DNA of 64,000 nt from Cricetomys ansorgei (Eukaryota; Chordata; Mammalia; Rodentia; Nesomyidae). The DNA is taken from contig JAMJFZ010004031.1 in the NCBI GenBank assembly GCA_026225945.1, forward strand, positions 4,830,001-4,894,000, given 5' to 3'. Below are positions 1 to 13,056 of this stretch, in pieces (within the stretch, counting starts at the first letter, position 1; every line of letters begins with the position of its first letter). Under the pieces are notes generated by a model. It saw only the letters and a program-made list of their open reading frames with translations, did not search any database and was not told where the DNA came from. The translations under genes were made by a program, and so were the position numbers.

Positions 1-3000
1 AAGGGATCAACACAATAACATACAAACCAGTGTCTTGAGTATTGTAATAAATGTGGCAATGAATATATTTCAGGTTTAGAAGAAAGCAAGATACTTTTCT
101 TATGAAGGTTGATAACACCTTCCTGAGGAAAACAATGACATCTAAAATGCTGTTTTAAACAGAAAGAACTTAAAGTAAGACAAAAAAGGGAGGCGGAAGG
201 CACATCCTGGGAGGTCTGACATGAGTGGAGAACCAAGAAGGCATGCCTGTCATGGAAACAGCTGCTGCTTGGGGTGGTGAATATTCCTGGGGCATTGGCC
301 CCGTGCCTGGCACTGCCTGAGGACCAAGAGGTAGGAGATAAATAAATAAACACAAACAGGTAGGCATTGCTCTTGATAGAGACCTATTTTAACAGGTTTT
401 ATAAAACAGAAAGGAGTAAACAGTTCTGTTAAGTCTGAAGATGGCAGTAGGTGCTGAGTTGAAGCCATTGGAGAGGTGCCCCATGGTGATGGCTGAGTGG
501 TGCTGATGATAACAGTCACAGAGTCCTTCAATATTCTAGGCAATGTAATAAGAATTTACAGCATTATTTCCCTCGGCTCTGCTCAGGAGATAATATTATT
601 ATTTTATTCTTCCTCATCAGCTGAGGAATTATAGCTTAAAAGGCAATTAATTCATGAAATATTCAGTTAGTAAGTAGCAGAGTGGAGATTTGAATGGGTA
701 TGTTGAGTTACAGAGCCTATAACTCACTGGAGGAAGTCGCAGAAAACACTTGAATAGGAAAGTGAATGAGTCAAGGTGCTTTTAAGAATTCCATTGGCCA
801 ATATTGAGTATAATGGAAAAGTGTAATGTTAGTGTACTGGAAATTTTGAGGAGCCCCATCTGGGGTACCACATGTTACTAAGGAAACTGAGGATCCCCTC
901 TCTGGATTCTTAGTCTTTTTAGTAAAAGAATTTCAGAACAGACCCAGTAGGATATTCAAGGACGATTTTATTAAAATTAAAAAGAAAAACCATAGGACAG
1001 GTAAGCTGTAAATCTCAGTAGCTGCTTAGAGGAAGGAGATGGAGCAGAGAAAGAGAGATTGCCTTTTTGAGTTAGACATGGAGGCAAAGCAGCCACGTAG
1101 CAAAAGGGAAGTAACTTCAGAGAAAAAATAAAACAGCCCGAAGTATGGAAGAAAGGGTACTTAGGCTCTGCCCAGCATCTGGAAGGAAGAGACATAAAAG
1201 AAGGAAAAAGAAAAATACAGCTTTCTGTGCAAGGGCCAGAGAGGCTGAGGGACTGACAGCCAGGAGAGCAGGGATGTGGGGAAGGAAAAGTGCATACTCT
1301 TTACAGGAACAGTTATTTCTTCTACTTCTTCAGTGTAGTGTTAGGGGAATCTATTTCCTGAGGGGTGGTCTCTTAGCTGGATGATTAGATTCAGTCTTAT
1401 ATGTTTTGAGTAGCTTGGGATGTCAGGTCTCCACCTAGGCCAAAGCTGAGAAATGTTTGATTGTCCGGGACATTTAAGGCCCTCCAATGCTACTATAGTA
1501 AATTCTATATGCTATTCCATCCATTCATTCATTCAAGATATTTTAACAAGTGCCTTTTATACCTTCTTCATGTCTACTACAACACTGGCAAGCAGCGAGC
1601 GTGGGCCTCAGTGAAGGTGAAGGCAGCCAGTGTGAGAAGGGAAAGAGATAGAAGTCGTAAAGATCACTAACCTGATTGGAGAACTTCTAGGAGGGAGAAA
1701 TCAGACATAGCATCACAGCATCAGGTTTCCAACAGACTAAATGAGAAATCCTGGTGCTGGAATGTGAAATAGAGGCCAGCGAGGAGGGCAGCTGGGCGGC
1801 CAGGCTGTGATAACTACCTCCACCCAGGTAGTTCGAGGTGAGTTGTCAACTGTGGCAGCCGTTAGAAACTCTGAAGGGAAATATTATAGATGTGGGGTTG
1901 TGTTCTACTGGTGGTAGAGAGGTCATGAAGGACTAATTAAAGGATTCTAAGCCCTGCTTTTATAGGCTAGAGAAAAATGGAGTTAAAAGTCAAGGGAAAG
2001 GGACGAGTAGTTAGACTGAAGTTCATGGGATGGAGTAAGTTTTCTTTAAGCGTGGAATGACGGAAGAAAAATGTTTAGTAAAGTCTTGGAGTGGGTGGGC
2101 TGCACTAACACAAGGTACACACTTGCTGTTTTCCATCCAGACTCCTCCCATTCTTTAGACAACCACCAACATGCCACCTCTCTATAGAGCCTTTAACCCT
2201 CCCACTGTCCCCCACCCCACACCAGCCCAACCCCCGTGGAAATGTAAGCATTTAAAGGAAATGGAGGAATGTTTTAAAGGAAATGTGAATGCAGTCTCAA
2301 CTGAGCCATGGGCTCCTTAAGGGAAATGCATCATGGGTGAAAGTTTAATTTCACAAAAAGGCACAATCTCAGCATGTCTGTCTTTTATGTTAATCCTCGG
2401 GGACTAAATATTATGTGAGTAAGACATACATACACAAATGTTAATTAGGAGGAAGTAAGCTCACAGCTAGCCTACCATGTTCCATTTGAGTACTATCTTA
2501 CTATTACTTGTGCCTGAGCTATAGAGCCTGGAGAAGCACATCACTTTTAAGAGCTGGCTGTGTAATCACCATTCTGAACTCTGCATTAGGTTTACACCTT
2601 TCCCTGGTCATGACTTTGCAAACCCATCTTGATTGGTTCTGTACATCTGAAGTGTTGGCTCTGGCTGCATGTGCAAACAATCAGTGAGATGCCCTTTAAG
2701 AAAAGTCACCTGTGTTCGAGACTGAACAACACAGAGCCCCCACTCCCAGTCAGAGCCACACTGCGCACATGGATAGATCCACATCCTTATTCTGACTACA
2801 GAGCCAGATGCCCCTAGATGGAAGTGGCATTAGTTAAATATGGGAGTAGATACTGTATCATTTCACTCCCAAGCCTAGACAAATGCTAATTTCAACATGA
2901 TAATTCCCTCACAAAATTGAAATTAGGGTTTTGAGTTGGAATGCATAGACATCACTGCTAATGTTGTCAACATCAAATTGTCATCAGCTTTAGTCTTTTT

Positions 3001-3499
3001 TAATTATATGCTCTAAATCTTTACTTAAAACCAAAATTTCCATGGGAAAGAAAGCACTTTTTTTTTCATGCCAAATAGCTTGTAAATAAACTGTTCTCTG
3101 CTAACAGAATACAAATCAGGTTCATTTGAGAACAGGTTCTGCTCTGAAATAAAAAGCAAATTTAAATTTTAGATCTGACTGCTTGTTTAGGGGGAAAAAA
3201 AAACCCTCTTGAATCTAAGTGATACGGAGAATTCCAAATCATTGTGATCGATACTTTGTGATCATCGAGCTGTTTTGTTGAGGGAGAGTCAGGTATCTGA
3301 TTCATCTTTCCACAGCAGAGTGCTCTCTCAGGACTGAGAAAAATTAAAATACAGAAAGTGACTTGTCAGTCTTTTAGGATATATTTGGTTGGATGTCGTC
3401 AGAAGGTTGCCTGCCCTCTCCCTGGAATCATGTTGCAAACACTCTGCACTATAGTAATTAGAGGAAGGCAGCAATTACAGGACTTGTGATTTGTTCAGA
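1..3499. other. Upstream intron, mostly unassigned sequence
   Basis: No supported exon. Around 850-1390 a purine-rich stretch with a TTTTATTAAAATTAAAA-like segment could be an old antisense LTR, but I cannot name it. Around 1505-1660 a CATTCATTCATTCAAG motif followed by decayed text resembles an ancient mammalian interspersed repeat. The rest, including the AT-rich 2820-3440 stretch, shows nothing I can assign. Confidence 0.5.
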
Positions 3500-3647
3500 C
3501 GCACTGCCTGCCCGGCGTTTCCTAGAGCCACATCTCTCAGGAGCACCGGGCTGAAACGATGGAAGGATTTATCTCTCGGTGTAACGCCGAGCACAGTGCA
3601 CGAGTGAAGGCGTGAGCTAGCGGTGGACTGTTATCTTTAAAGTGAAG
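3500..3647 (+). promoter_or_regulatory. Candidate alternative first exon / CpG-enriched promoter
   Basis: Between 3500 and 3668 there are 13 CpG dinucleotides in 169 bp, while the surrounding intron is CpG-poor and no repeat is recognised here. The cluster ends at a strong splice donor, GAAG|GTAAGC, with GT at 3648-3649. An ATG at 3559 opens an 18-codon frame that stops at 3613-3615, before the donor, so an exon here would be 5' untranslated with a short upstream ORF. Splicing to 19086 would allow initiation at 19139 or 19142, giving a ZNF385B form without the N-terminal finger. No convincing TATA box is seen. The CpG cluster and donor are observed; the promoter role is inference. Confidence 0.4.
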
Positions 3648-3659
3648 GTAAGCATCGCT

Positions 3660-4839
3660 GACTGCTCGGCATTCTCACCTTAGGGAACTTCTCCATGAAG
3701 TGTGTGACAGAAATATAAAATTGTTCAAAGCAGCCACAGAAAAAGAAAAACATCAGATCCCTGGGGGGGAAAATAACACTTGCTAATTTTAAGACACACC
3801 CTGCCCCCTCCCATGTACTCGCTGGGGATCTTACTTCTGGTTTTCCTAACTTGTTTGTATTTAACGACGTGTTTGTATTTAAAGTGTTATTGAGGCACTT
3901 AGCTAAACATCATGAAGATGTGGTTGGATGATCCCCTGCACTGTCTGTCTGAGCTACAGTTCTTTTTCCTTTGGAAGTTTGTCTTAGAATAACTGCTGGA
4001 TGAAAAACTGAAGTGTGTATTTAACCCCTGTGTGAGGATTGCCTCTTTTGTCTTCCTGAAGTCCCTTTGAGCTGAGGATGGTCCCTCTGATGAGTCCACA
4101 TTTGTATTGGCAAAACAGTGACTGGTCGCCCGCAATAAAATTGAGTGATGTGGTGATTTCTGTTCTCGTCACATGATTTTTATGACAGGCACATTGCAGG
4201 CTGTAACGACCATCTAGTTTAAGTGAAACTCCATGGCTTCATGTTTGTTTCAACTCTGGGGCATAGAACTCTCTCAGGACAGCAGGTAAGCTTCGCTCCT
4301 CCAGGGAAGTAGCATCCGCTCTAAGGATGGGAGTGTTTTGTGTGCATTAGATAGGTGCTCGGGACATCCTCGCTTCTGCTTGAACGTTAGCACTTTGTTT
4401 CTCGCTGTTTTCCCCTTTTCCTTTCAATGTTGCTGTTTGTAAAACACAAATAAATGTTACTGTTAGGGAAGGACTTGGAAACCCTGGGCAGCAAGATGTT
4501 TTTACCTCAGTCCCCAGTGGGATTTCAGGTGGTTTGGAAAATACTGAAACAGCATGAAGTTCTTGTATTGAGCCTCACTGGTGGATTAGAGGGGTAAACA
4601 CTGAGGGTTCAGTGGACTCTTGCAACAAAATGAGTGTGTTAAGGCCAAAGCTCATTAATTTTTCCCAAGTCCTTGAGGCTCTGTGATGTGTGACCTCTTA
4701 GGCTGTGCTGCTCAGGGCAGTCATCACAGTGGGCTGGCACCTGATCTGAGAAGGGTTTTGTCTAGTCCCCTGTCTACTATCGCTTCCATTTTGTATGATT
4801 GTTTTCTTTTATTGATATTTGTTATGCATGCATGTGATA
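3660..4839. other. Unassigned intron sequence
   Basis: No repeat or exon is recognised. An isolated strong donor-like CAG|GTAAGC occurs at about 4287 without a clear paired acceptor or CpG enrichment. Confidence 0.45.
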
Positions 4840-4937
4840 AATGTGTGTGCGTGCATGTGTATGTATGCTTGTGTGTGCGTGTGCACGTGCATGTGTGTGC
4901 GTGTGTGTGCATGTGTGTGTTTGTGTGCGTGTGTGTG

Positions 4938-4984
<47 letters not shown>
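4840..4984. repeat. (TG)n microsatellite, interrupted
   Basis: About 145 bp of alternating TG/CG/CA purine-pyrimidine sequence, ending in an uninterrupted TG run from about 4940 to 4984. Translated frames across it are low-complexity Cys/Val or His/Thr and are not genes. Long alternating tracts of this type can adopt Z-DNA. Confidence 0.95.
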
Positions 4985-4987
<3 letters not shown>

Positions 4988-6329
4988 AAACAGACCACCC
5001 TCCCCTCATATTCTGTGATCATCTCCTGCTGAACCTGGACCTCACTGACTGAATAAGACTAGTTGGCCAAGGTCTAAGCTTGGGTCCTCATGCTTACACT
5101 ACAAGCAGCTTACAAAGGAAGCCACCCCCCACTAAGGCCCTGCATGTTTACCTTTTATGGAGTTGTTTACTCGTGTGTATCACTTCATTTGTCAGAAAAG
5201 CATAGGACGATCATAAGCCATCCAGGACTCTGGAAGGCATCTTATTAAATATATATGTCAGGAGTCTCCTTAATATATGTAGTAGGACCGTGAGCCCAGA
5301 GGCGGAAAGTGACGGTGCTTGTATGACCCGGTACTCAATGTAAGGTTTCTCTAAAAAATAGAACACACCCTAAAAGCCCATGGTGCACCTAGGTTCCTAA
5401 CTTGTCCCACTCTATTGTAAATTCAGCAGATACCACTGCGGAAGCACATAGGAAGTCGGTCCTGGCTGTTGGAATCAACATAATCACTGAGACATAACCA
5501 GAGATGTGGCCTAATAGAATTGTTGTGTCTTGACCAGATCCCCTCAGTCTCCCTCTCAGCCCCTTCATTTATAATGGAACATTGCAAGTAATGAACACAG
5601 AATTAACATAGAAAGCTTTGAAGGAGGCAGAGGCAAGATCTCATGAGTGCTTTCTAGTTCCCAGTACCACTGTGGTGAGGGATGGACAAAGGGACAATAA
5701 GACAAAACAGACAGAGGGTAGACTAGCACACACAGAGCCATGAGAGAGGCAGAAGAGATGAGAGGCAGGAAAGCCTGGCAGATTGGGAGTCAAATTAGGG
5801 GTGGTGGATAAGAGAAAGACAGAGATCTGGATTGTTAGAAAAAAGAGACAGACAAAGCAATCCAACTTTGAAAATGTATAGAGATTATTCAGTTTGGGAA
5901 CTTTACCTGGAACATGCTTTGTTCAAAGTAAATTCATTGAGAATCAGGTCTGTTTTTACAGATTTTTTTTTTCTTCCCATTGGTATCCTTTAAAGCAGAG
6001 ATTGCTTAAAAGGTTGTGTGAAGTCCAGAAGAGACCAAGAGTTAAAATAAATGTATTCTAAAAGAAAACATTCCCTTGCTGCCTTCTGACATAAATCACT
6101 GAAAAGAAGAATAAGGAGTCCTATGATGAAATTCTTTACTTCTGTGGGATTCCTCATCAAAAGCCCATTATGTCTATCACTCCCAATATTTTTCTGATGA
6201 GCTAAGCATTGCACAGGAGTAAGCAATTCCATGAGAAGGAAGCATAAAAATAAAAGCCAGTAGTGAATGAACCCAGGACTAGAAAATCAGTTAACTGAAT
6301 GGGCAAGGGAGAAACATTTGGAAAGTCAA
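4985..6329. other. Unassigned intron sequence
   Basis: No recognisable exon or repeat. Short open frames on either strand show no family resemblance. Confidence 0.45.
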
Positions 6330-6745
6330 AAAGATATCCCATGTAAGGAATATTATCTAGCTTTTAAAAATTCACATCACGTGCAATGATATGGATGAAA
6401 CTTATTATGTTGTGCTGACTAGATAAGCCGGTCAGAGAGAACGGTGTCACACATCTTCTATACGGAATCGTCAACAAAATGAGAAAGCACAGAAACAGAG
6501 TAGCAAGAAACTTACCGGAGAAGGGGGAGGGCAAAGGGCAGACGGTGCAGACCTACACTTACATAGGGAGGATGAATCTAGAGATTGCACAGACAGAGCA
6601 CAAAGATGACTGTAGTTAATGATACTGTGTGGTGTACTAGATAATTTCTGGAAACAGGTTACAGCTGCCCTCACCACACACAATGGTAATTGTAGGATGA
6701 TGATAAACTGCTTACCTACGGTAATCAACGTGTGATGCTGGGCAT
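6330..6745 (+). mobile_element. Ancient L1M-type LINE-1 3' fragment
   Basis: The sense strand carries words typical of the 3' end of old mammalian L1s: GATATGGATGAAACTTATTATG near 6390, then a CACACATCTTCTATACGG-like segment, a GGGGGAGGGCAAAGGG purine tract and a TCACCACACACAATGGTAATTG region near the end. There is no intact frame. Confidence 0.6.
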
Positions 6746-6883
6746 AAAATACACTATTTATATAATATTAGAAAACCTTTCAATATGCGGAGGCAGAAAA
6801 CGTTGAAGTCAAGTTATAAAATAAAGACTACAATAACTTTGATGAATGTTCTTTAAATTAAAAAGAAAGGAAGGAAGGAAGGA

Positions 6884-7105
6884 GATAGATCAATTAGTAA
6901 AGTTGCCTGCCTTGTCAACAACCTGAGTTCAGTCCCCAGAAGCCACTGGAAAAAAAGCAGAACAAAAAAAAAAGCAAAACAAAAAAAGAGTCCTGATGAC
7001 TTGCACTTGTAATTCCAGGATTGGGGAGGCAGAGATATTTGGACTTCCTGGCCAGACAGCCAAACCTACCTAATGAGTTCTAGGTCAGTAAGAGACCCTG
7101 TCTTA
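6884..7105 (+). mobile_element. B4-type SINE (ID-like head, B1-like tail)
   Basis: An ID-like head (GTAAAGTTGCCTGCC, then CCTGAGTTCAGTCCCCAG), an A-rich linker, and a B1-like tail (TGTAATTCCAGG, GGAGGCAGAGATA, GAGACCCTGTCTTAAAG). This tripartite layout is typical of rodent B4 elements. The tail leads directly into the GGAA microsatellite. Confidence 0.6.
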
Positions 7106-7225
7106 AAGAAAGGAAGGAAGGAAGGAAGGAAGGAGGGAAGGAAGGAAGGAAGGAAGGAAGGAAGGAAGGAAGGAAGGAAGGAAGGAAGGAAGGAGGGAAG
7201 GAGGGAAGGAGGGAAGGGAGGGAAA
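7106..7225. repeat. (GGAA)n polypurine tract
   Basis: About 120 bp of GGAA tetranucleotides with GGGA interruptions, grown from the A-rich SINE tail. The complementary strand gives a spurious Pro/Ser-rich frame that is not a gene. GGAA arrays can bind ETS-family factors; no function is shown here. Confidence 0.95.
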
Positions 7226-9234
7226 AAGAAAAAGAAAAAATAGGAAAAAAGTAAAGTAAAGATGTGAAAATTAAATATAGTGATGCCTTAGAACGACATT
7301 CAAGGTTGCCCTCTGGCCTTTGCACACACATGTGCACATGTACTAACACACACACACACACATGTATCTGCACGCACATGAACATGCACAGAAAGGAAGA
7401 AGAAAGAAATCCCATAAAAGAAAAACCTAGAACAAAACCAGTAAGGGTCAAAACAATGCATAGGGCAGGGATATTGTTCCTGAGGAATCACTTCCTGTGC
7501 AGGTAGTCCTGGAGTATTCATGCAAGGCCTTATCTGATGCTGTCATTCTGCCTCAGGAACTGCTGCTGGACTGAAGCAAGCAGAATCAATTGCTAGGATG
7601 TCGGAAGTGGCAGAGTTCCAAGAAGTCAAACCAGGCATTGGCCTAGTCTGCTAAACACCCACTAAAGACCCTGCAGAGTATAAGCACTCCTGGGCCACAG
7701 GCACACTGGGTATTTATCATGATGAAGGTGAGAGCACATTGCTTCTGGTTGCCCAGCTCCTGTTTGGAGGTCTGATGCTCTGCCTTACTAGGTCGTTGCT
7801 ACTCATATAAATTTTGCTTTGTTCTGTTTGGGCTATACAAGAAAAAGATGATGGGGTGGGCATTTTATGAGATAACTGGGAAATTCTAAATAAGGAAATG
7901 GTGTTGGTTCCAATCCTCTTTGAAAAACTAAGGCACAGTCAGCCACCATCCATCCTCCCCTCTCCTAAACCCCTCGTGGCCAGTTCTTCCACAGCAGGCC
8001 TAATAGCACCTCATTACTCACACCTGCTCACCCCATCCCCTGGTGTTGTGAGGCCACACACTCCATAGTGGGCTTCCCTGGGAGTGCAACAGTAGTCTTC
8101 ATGTTGCTTGTGGCTCTGGATGTCAGCTGGGAGCCATCTCTGCTCCTTTCATGGTAGAGGGCCAGGAGCATCTCCTTTGATGGCTGCCATGATTGTTGAC
8201 AGTCGACTGGTAGTTTTCCTGAATGCCCTGTAGCTGTGATTACGATGGCCATGAAGAAGTACATGTACAAGGGGCCATGGCAGTTTTTACTGTTTCTATC
8301 TATTATTCTCAAGCTGTGCTTTCTGGGAGCCTATTGCTTTTGAGGGGGACAACGGTTTTTGAATAGCTTTGAAGTGTTTGGTTAATATTTAAACCCAGGA
8401 AACCTTTGACTCTTTACCAAGGTAGGAGAAGAAGGCTCAGGCAGAGCAAATATTAACTGTGTTTCCTTAAATTGAGCAAGCTTGGGGGAGGGTATCCTTT
8501 TAAGAGTATAATTTATGTACTCCACAATTCCTCCCCCACCCACCCCTTTTTAGTTCTTAAATGTAAATAGCCTAAATACTGAATGCAGGAACTGAAATTC
8601 TTTTTCACCAGGGCATGAAGCATTTTGTGTCCTGGAGCTAGAATTTACAGCAGCAGCTGGTGCACTGACCTCCTGAGTGGCTGCATCCAGCCCCTTTCCT
8701 GCTGGCCCTTTGTGCAAGACTGGCCCAAAGAGAGCCAGAGGCCAGAAGGGCCTGCTGCTTTGATCTGCTCCAGCAGAAGGCCAGTTGTCATTGCTTGGGA
8801 AAATGTGCCTTTTCAGATAGTGAGTTCACTGCAGTTCTGATAGTCCTTCGATATAAACCCACCAACCCAAGTGTGAGTGTCCCCTACCACTGTGCTGTTT
8901 GAATTCATTATATTGATCCAAGACGTGGTTGAAAGTCTGGTTTTAATGGACTCTGTTGCTCTCTCCTTTTCCCATTGGGAAGATTAAGACTCATTCACAA
9001 TGAGGTGTTGCAATCAATCTTCTGCTCTTCTTTAAACAAGGGGAGAAATGCTAGTCCTTAGCCAAATCAGCTTTCCTTTGGTCTGATTTCTTTCTTCCAT
9101 TATTCATAGTGACAAAACATTGACATTAAAGTCTTCCTTGAGAAAAAAAGATCCTTTTTTTTTCTGTTGAAATTTCAAGTTAAAAAAGCAAAACAGACCA
9201 ATATGGACTTAGATGATTGAAGATCATGGTGTCT
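7226..9234. other. Unassigned intron sequence
   Basis: Begins with an A-rich tail and a short CA-rich patch (about 7322-7370). The remainder, including a 94-codon minus-strand frame at 8028-8312, shows no recognised domain, exon or repeat. Confidence 0.45.
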
Positions 9235-9365
9235 GCTGGGCTGGCGCATATCTGTAACCTTGATTCTTGAGAGTTAGAAACAAGAACAAGAGATCAATGA
9301 TCTCAGCAACACAGCGAGTTCGAACATTCAGGGCCAGCCTGGGCTATGAAAGACCTTATCTCAAC
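9235..9365 (+). mobile_element. Diverged B1-like SINE
   Basis: GGCTGGCGCATATCTGTAAC, then AGCGAGTTCGAACATTCAGG and GCCAGCCTGGGCTATGAAAG, matching the order of B1 internal-promoter and right-end words with heavy divergence. Confidence 0.6.
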
Positions 9366-10674
9366 CCTTCTCTAACCGCCCCCCCCAAGAAAGAAGATAA
9401 TGGGAATAACATGTGATTCCTATGCAGCTTAGGTTGTAGCAACCTAAATATGCAAAGGGGTGACACTGGATAGTGGGCTCTGACTTTGCTCACCAGTCCA
9501 GGGCCATGGTGAAATCTTATTTTACTCAAACCAAATCTAAACAATATTCACCTAAACTATACTTATCTTTAATATTATATGACATAGAACTTCTCTGGGA
9601 ATGTTCTACCACTTGAGAAACACAGTTGTCTTTCCTAGAAAAGTCTTATATTTTTAGGACACTTCCCAAAATAAGTCATAGTTCTCTGGTGCAGTTAGTT
9701 TTCTAGCATTCAGTGTGAGGACAGCAAGGCATTGCTGTGTCTGTCACCGAAAGCTCCCAGACCACATGGAAGTTTGGATGCCAGGGCTAGGAGTCACTGG
9801 ACTGGCATAGTTCAGGACCATCTCCCTCAGCCTTTTGGCCAGGAAAATGTCACCAGGCTCCTGTGACTTCTCAGACCATGCCTGTCCTCAGACAATTTTA
9901 GTAAATCCATGTCTGGAGGTCATTCTGGCTTCTCTAAACACCTAGTAATTTAGGAATCAGCACATGACATTCCCTTTTGATAAGTCGGGTGTATTAAAAT
10001 GCAGCTTTGCAAACTTCAAGAAGGCATCTGTTAGAAGCCTGTTTTCCCTTGAGCCTTCCATATTGCAAAGCTGTGCTTCATACTATTGGGGAACAAGGTG
10101 AGGAACTGTAATAAAGCTGAAATATTTCAAATTCAGTTTTGACCGTCTAAACTTAAATTGTGAAATGCTCATAATTTTAATATTACTTTTTCAAAAGATC
10201 CCAACTACAGCAGAGCACATCACATGCTTACCTAAACTATAATGTGTACTACATAGCAAATCAATTCCACTCAGTCTTTCGATATTTAAATATAAGAAAT
10301 TCAGTATGTGGGCCAAATACTCAGAAAGAAATCAATCGCCACCTGCCTGTGTGTACTCTACTGCCACAGCGTGAGAAAAGCCATCTTTCTGATGAATTCA
10401 TCACTTTGTATAAAAGCTGTGCATTACGGTTAAACTGAAGGACATCATGGTTACAATCCATTATGACCAGGCACCGCTGCTGTCTCCTCATGCAGAACCT
10501 CGTTGCTGCTTACACACCAGAGCATGGAGCTCCCAAGAATTTTTTTCTTTTGCAAATGCAGCACCACCCCCCCCAGGCTACTGCAGCAGTAGAGGCTGAG
10601 AATCTCTCTGCAGACTGAGGGGTGCAGGAAACCTTAGCTGCCCCAAGATCCAGAAGTTAACAGTTAACGTTCAT
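9366..10674. other. Unassigned intron sequence
   Basis: No exon or repeat is recognised. Short homopolymer C runs occur at about 9379 and 10566. Confidence 0.45.
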
Positions 10675-10675
10675 C

Positions 10676-10908
10676 GGGCTAGAGGGGTGGCTCTGTGATT
10701 AAAAGCATATACTGCTCTTCCAGAGGTCTAGGGTTCAAACCTTAGCACCTACGTAGAAGCTCACAAGTGTCTGTAACTCTAATTCCAGGGAATCTGATGT
10801 CTTTTTCTGCTGTCGTGGACACCAGGCACACATATGGTACATACACTTACATACATGCAAGCAAAACACCCCTACATATTAAATAAAAATAATAAATCTT
10901 TTCAAAAA
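10676..10908 (+). mobile_element. B2/B3-type SINE
   Basis: Starts GGGCTAGAGGGGTGGCTCTG and continues ACTGCTCTTCCAGAGGTC, a tRNA-derived head with A/B-box-like words, then the ACACCAGGCACACATATGG and ATGCAAGCAAAACACCC tail and an AATAAAAATAATAAATC end. Confidence 0.8.
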
Positions 10909-11389
10909 CTTGTATAGCCTCTGATTTCTAGATGCACACTAGCCTCTTTGACATCATTAGACATCAGTTTCCTGTCTCTTTCCTAAGGCCAGCAAAGAAG
11001 CTTCAACATTATGGAATGCCCATCAACTGACAAATCACTTAGCACAATCAAGCTGGCCAAATACATTATAGTAAACCATGACAGTATTTGGAAACGCTCT
11101 TTTTATTGGGGAGCTTTCTCTTATTTGTGGAAAGGTTTTCTTTAACAGCACTGATCCTGTTTTTAAAACAGATGTTAATGTACATAGAAAGGCACCCTGG
11201 GAGCTCCATTGGTGCAGTAAGTTAGCACACAGGACTTAACACAGTTGAAGGAATGTGAAAAACGCATCCCAGTGTGCCTGGTCCTCAGAAAAAGGAAAGG
11301 GCATTTCTAGTACCTTAGAGATGCTCTCATGCTGTCTTCCAATCGCTCCATCCTTCACCTCCTTCTATCCTTTCCTTAGAGACAGCTAG

Positions 11390-12360
11390 GATCCAAACAG
11401 CACAGGCCGAGCGTGCCTAGCTTTGTGCTTCTCATGGTTTTATCGTCTGCACCTATCCTTAAGTCTTTACCGCAACATTGTTTTTCTTGAGTGTTCTATT
11501 ACTCGCTATCGTATATAATTTGGTATCATTTGTTCTCACTACCAGAGCCCATGGTTAGGAATATTTTGTTGTATAAGATCCCAAAATTTATTCTTTCTCT
11601 GTTCGATGGGTGAATTGACTATTTCCCAGTTTGGAACCTACTGCTATTAAGATTATTCTATAAAACATTCTACTTCCGTCAGGCATCTATCTCGAGGCAG
11701 GATTGCTGAGTCATGGAGTATGATGTAAGCTTACGGGGATATTGTCAAATAGTTTTTTTCCTAAGTACTGGTAACAATTTCTGCTTCATTCATGACTCCT
11801 ACCTGCTCCGTCAACACTTAGTGTCTCTTTCTTCAATTGTAGTTATATTTTCGTGGCTGTGTAGTAGTAGCATCTCCTTTTACTTATGAATCACACATCC
11901 CTAATGTCTAATGAACCACCTTTTATAGAATTATTGGTAATTTTAATAGCTACTTTTGTTAAATGTCTATTTGGGATTTTTCTCATTTTTCTCATTCTGA
12001 TTTCTTAATTATCTTTCTATAGACAAGGGTCCTGAATATATACCACATATACTATAGCTATATGTATACATGTGTATATATATATATACATATATATATG
12101 TATGTGTATATATATATATATAATCATACATATGTATCATGTAATTAGATCTTTCCTACCTTGTAGGTTCTTTTCATTTCCTTGAAGGTACATTTTTGCT
12201 GTATTCTTGTTCCTAATATATGTTCCTCAATCTTTTCCTTTTGTGATCAATACCTTCAACTTCCTGTCTAAGAAATCATTGCTTATTCCAAGATCGTTAG
12301 ATGTTCTAGTTTCTCTCTTTATTATTTTACCAGAACCTATGAGAGTCTCTACTATTTCAT
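11390..12360 (-). mobile_element. Ancient L1M-type LINE-1 fragment, antisense
   Basis: The + strand reads the reverse complement of old L1 3' sequence: GATGGGTGAATTGACTATTT, GGCAGGATTGCTGAGTCATG, then AAGAAATCATTGCTTATTCC downstream in the expected order. No frame is open. A TA-rich microsatellite (about 12025-12125) interrupts it. Confidence 0.65.
12056..12124. repeat. (TA)n/(CATA)n AT-rich repeat
   Basis: Alternating TATATA with ATACATATG interruptions, self-complementary and able in principle to form cruciforms. Confidence 0.85.
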
Positions 12361-12859
12361 TTAAATATATTTGACGGCTTTGGTGTGCTTATGTATTTCC
12401 CACAACCTTTCTCCCATATTTGTCTTCCAAAACACTATTCACTCTTCAAGGTTCACTTAGGAGTCTACTCATCTAGGGAAGTGTTGATGAACCCAGCCAG
12501 ATACAAGTCCTTTATCCCTTGAACCTCCTAAACATTGGGTTGATAACACACAACATCCCCTCCATAAGTCTTGCCTTTTAAGAAAATTACTAATGGATTG
12601 AACTACTTGTGTTTTCCCAGGGTGTGGCATGGTATCTGGGGCATAAGAGTAACTGGTAACCACAGTTATTGAATCTCTCACTGGTTATGTCTCAAGCATA
12701 CTGTTTAGCACTTTCCAAAGAAAGATCCCAGGACTTTGCTCACTCATGGCAAGCAAGTGCGATCCCATGTGAACTCTCTTCCCACCCTTGATGGCAGGAT
12801 CTTCTCACACAGCAAGCTTCGTGAATCCTGCTATCCTTAGTAATGGTCTAGGCTTTCCA

Positions 12860-13056
12860 GTCCGAAGAACAGGAGTTTGAATCCAGACTATAGCCCCTAC
12901 TAGATGATCTTAATTGCTCTGAGTATCATCATTCTCTTCTGTAAAGTGGGGACGATAATAATACAACTTTATGGAGTTGTGTTGACACTTAATAAAACAA
13001 GGGGTGCAGATTACCTTGCCATAGTGCCTTGCGTGTAGTAGAATCTCGGTAAATAT
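12860..13056 (+). mobile_element. MIR SINE
   Basis: Carries MIR core words in order: AGTTTGAATCCAGACT, TCTGTAAAGTGGGGACGATA, ATAATACAACTTTATGGAG, and a CATAGTGCCTTGCGTG tail followed by a TCGGTAAATATTTG end. Confidence 0.75.

Noticed and set aside
4183..4292. Second alternative first exon ending at CAG|GTAAGC (about 4287)
   Set aside because: The donor is strong, but there is no CpG enrichment, acceptor or other promoter feature; isolated donors are common in introns.
4683..5032. Cys/Val-rich and His/Thr-rich frames
   Set aside because: Translation of the TG microsatellite.
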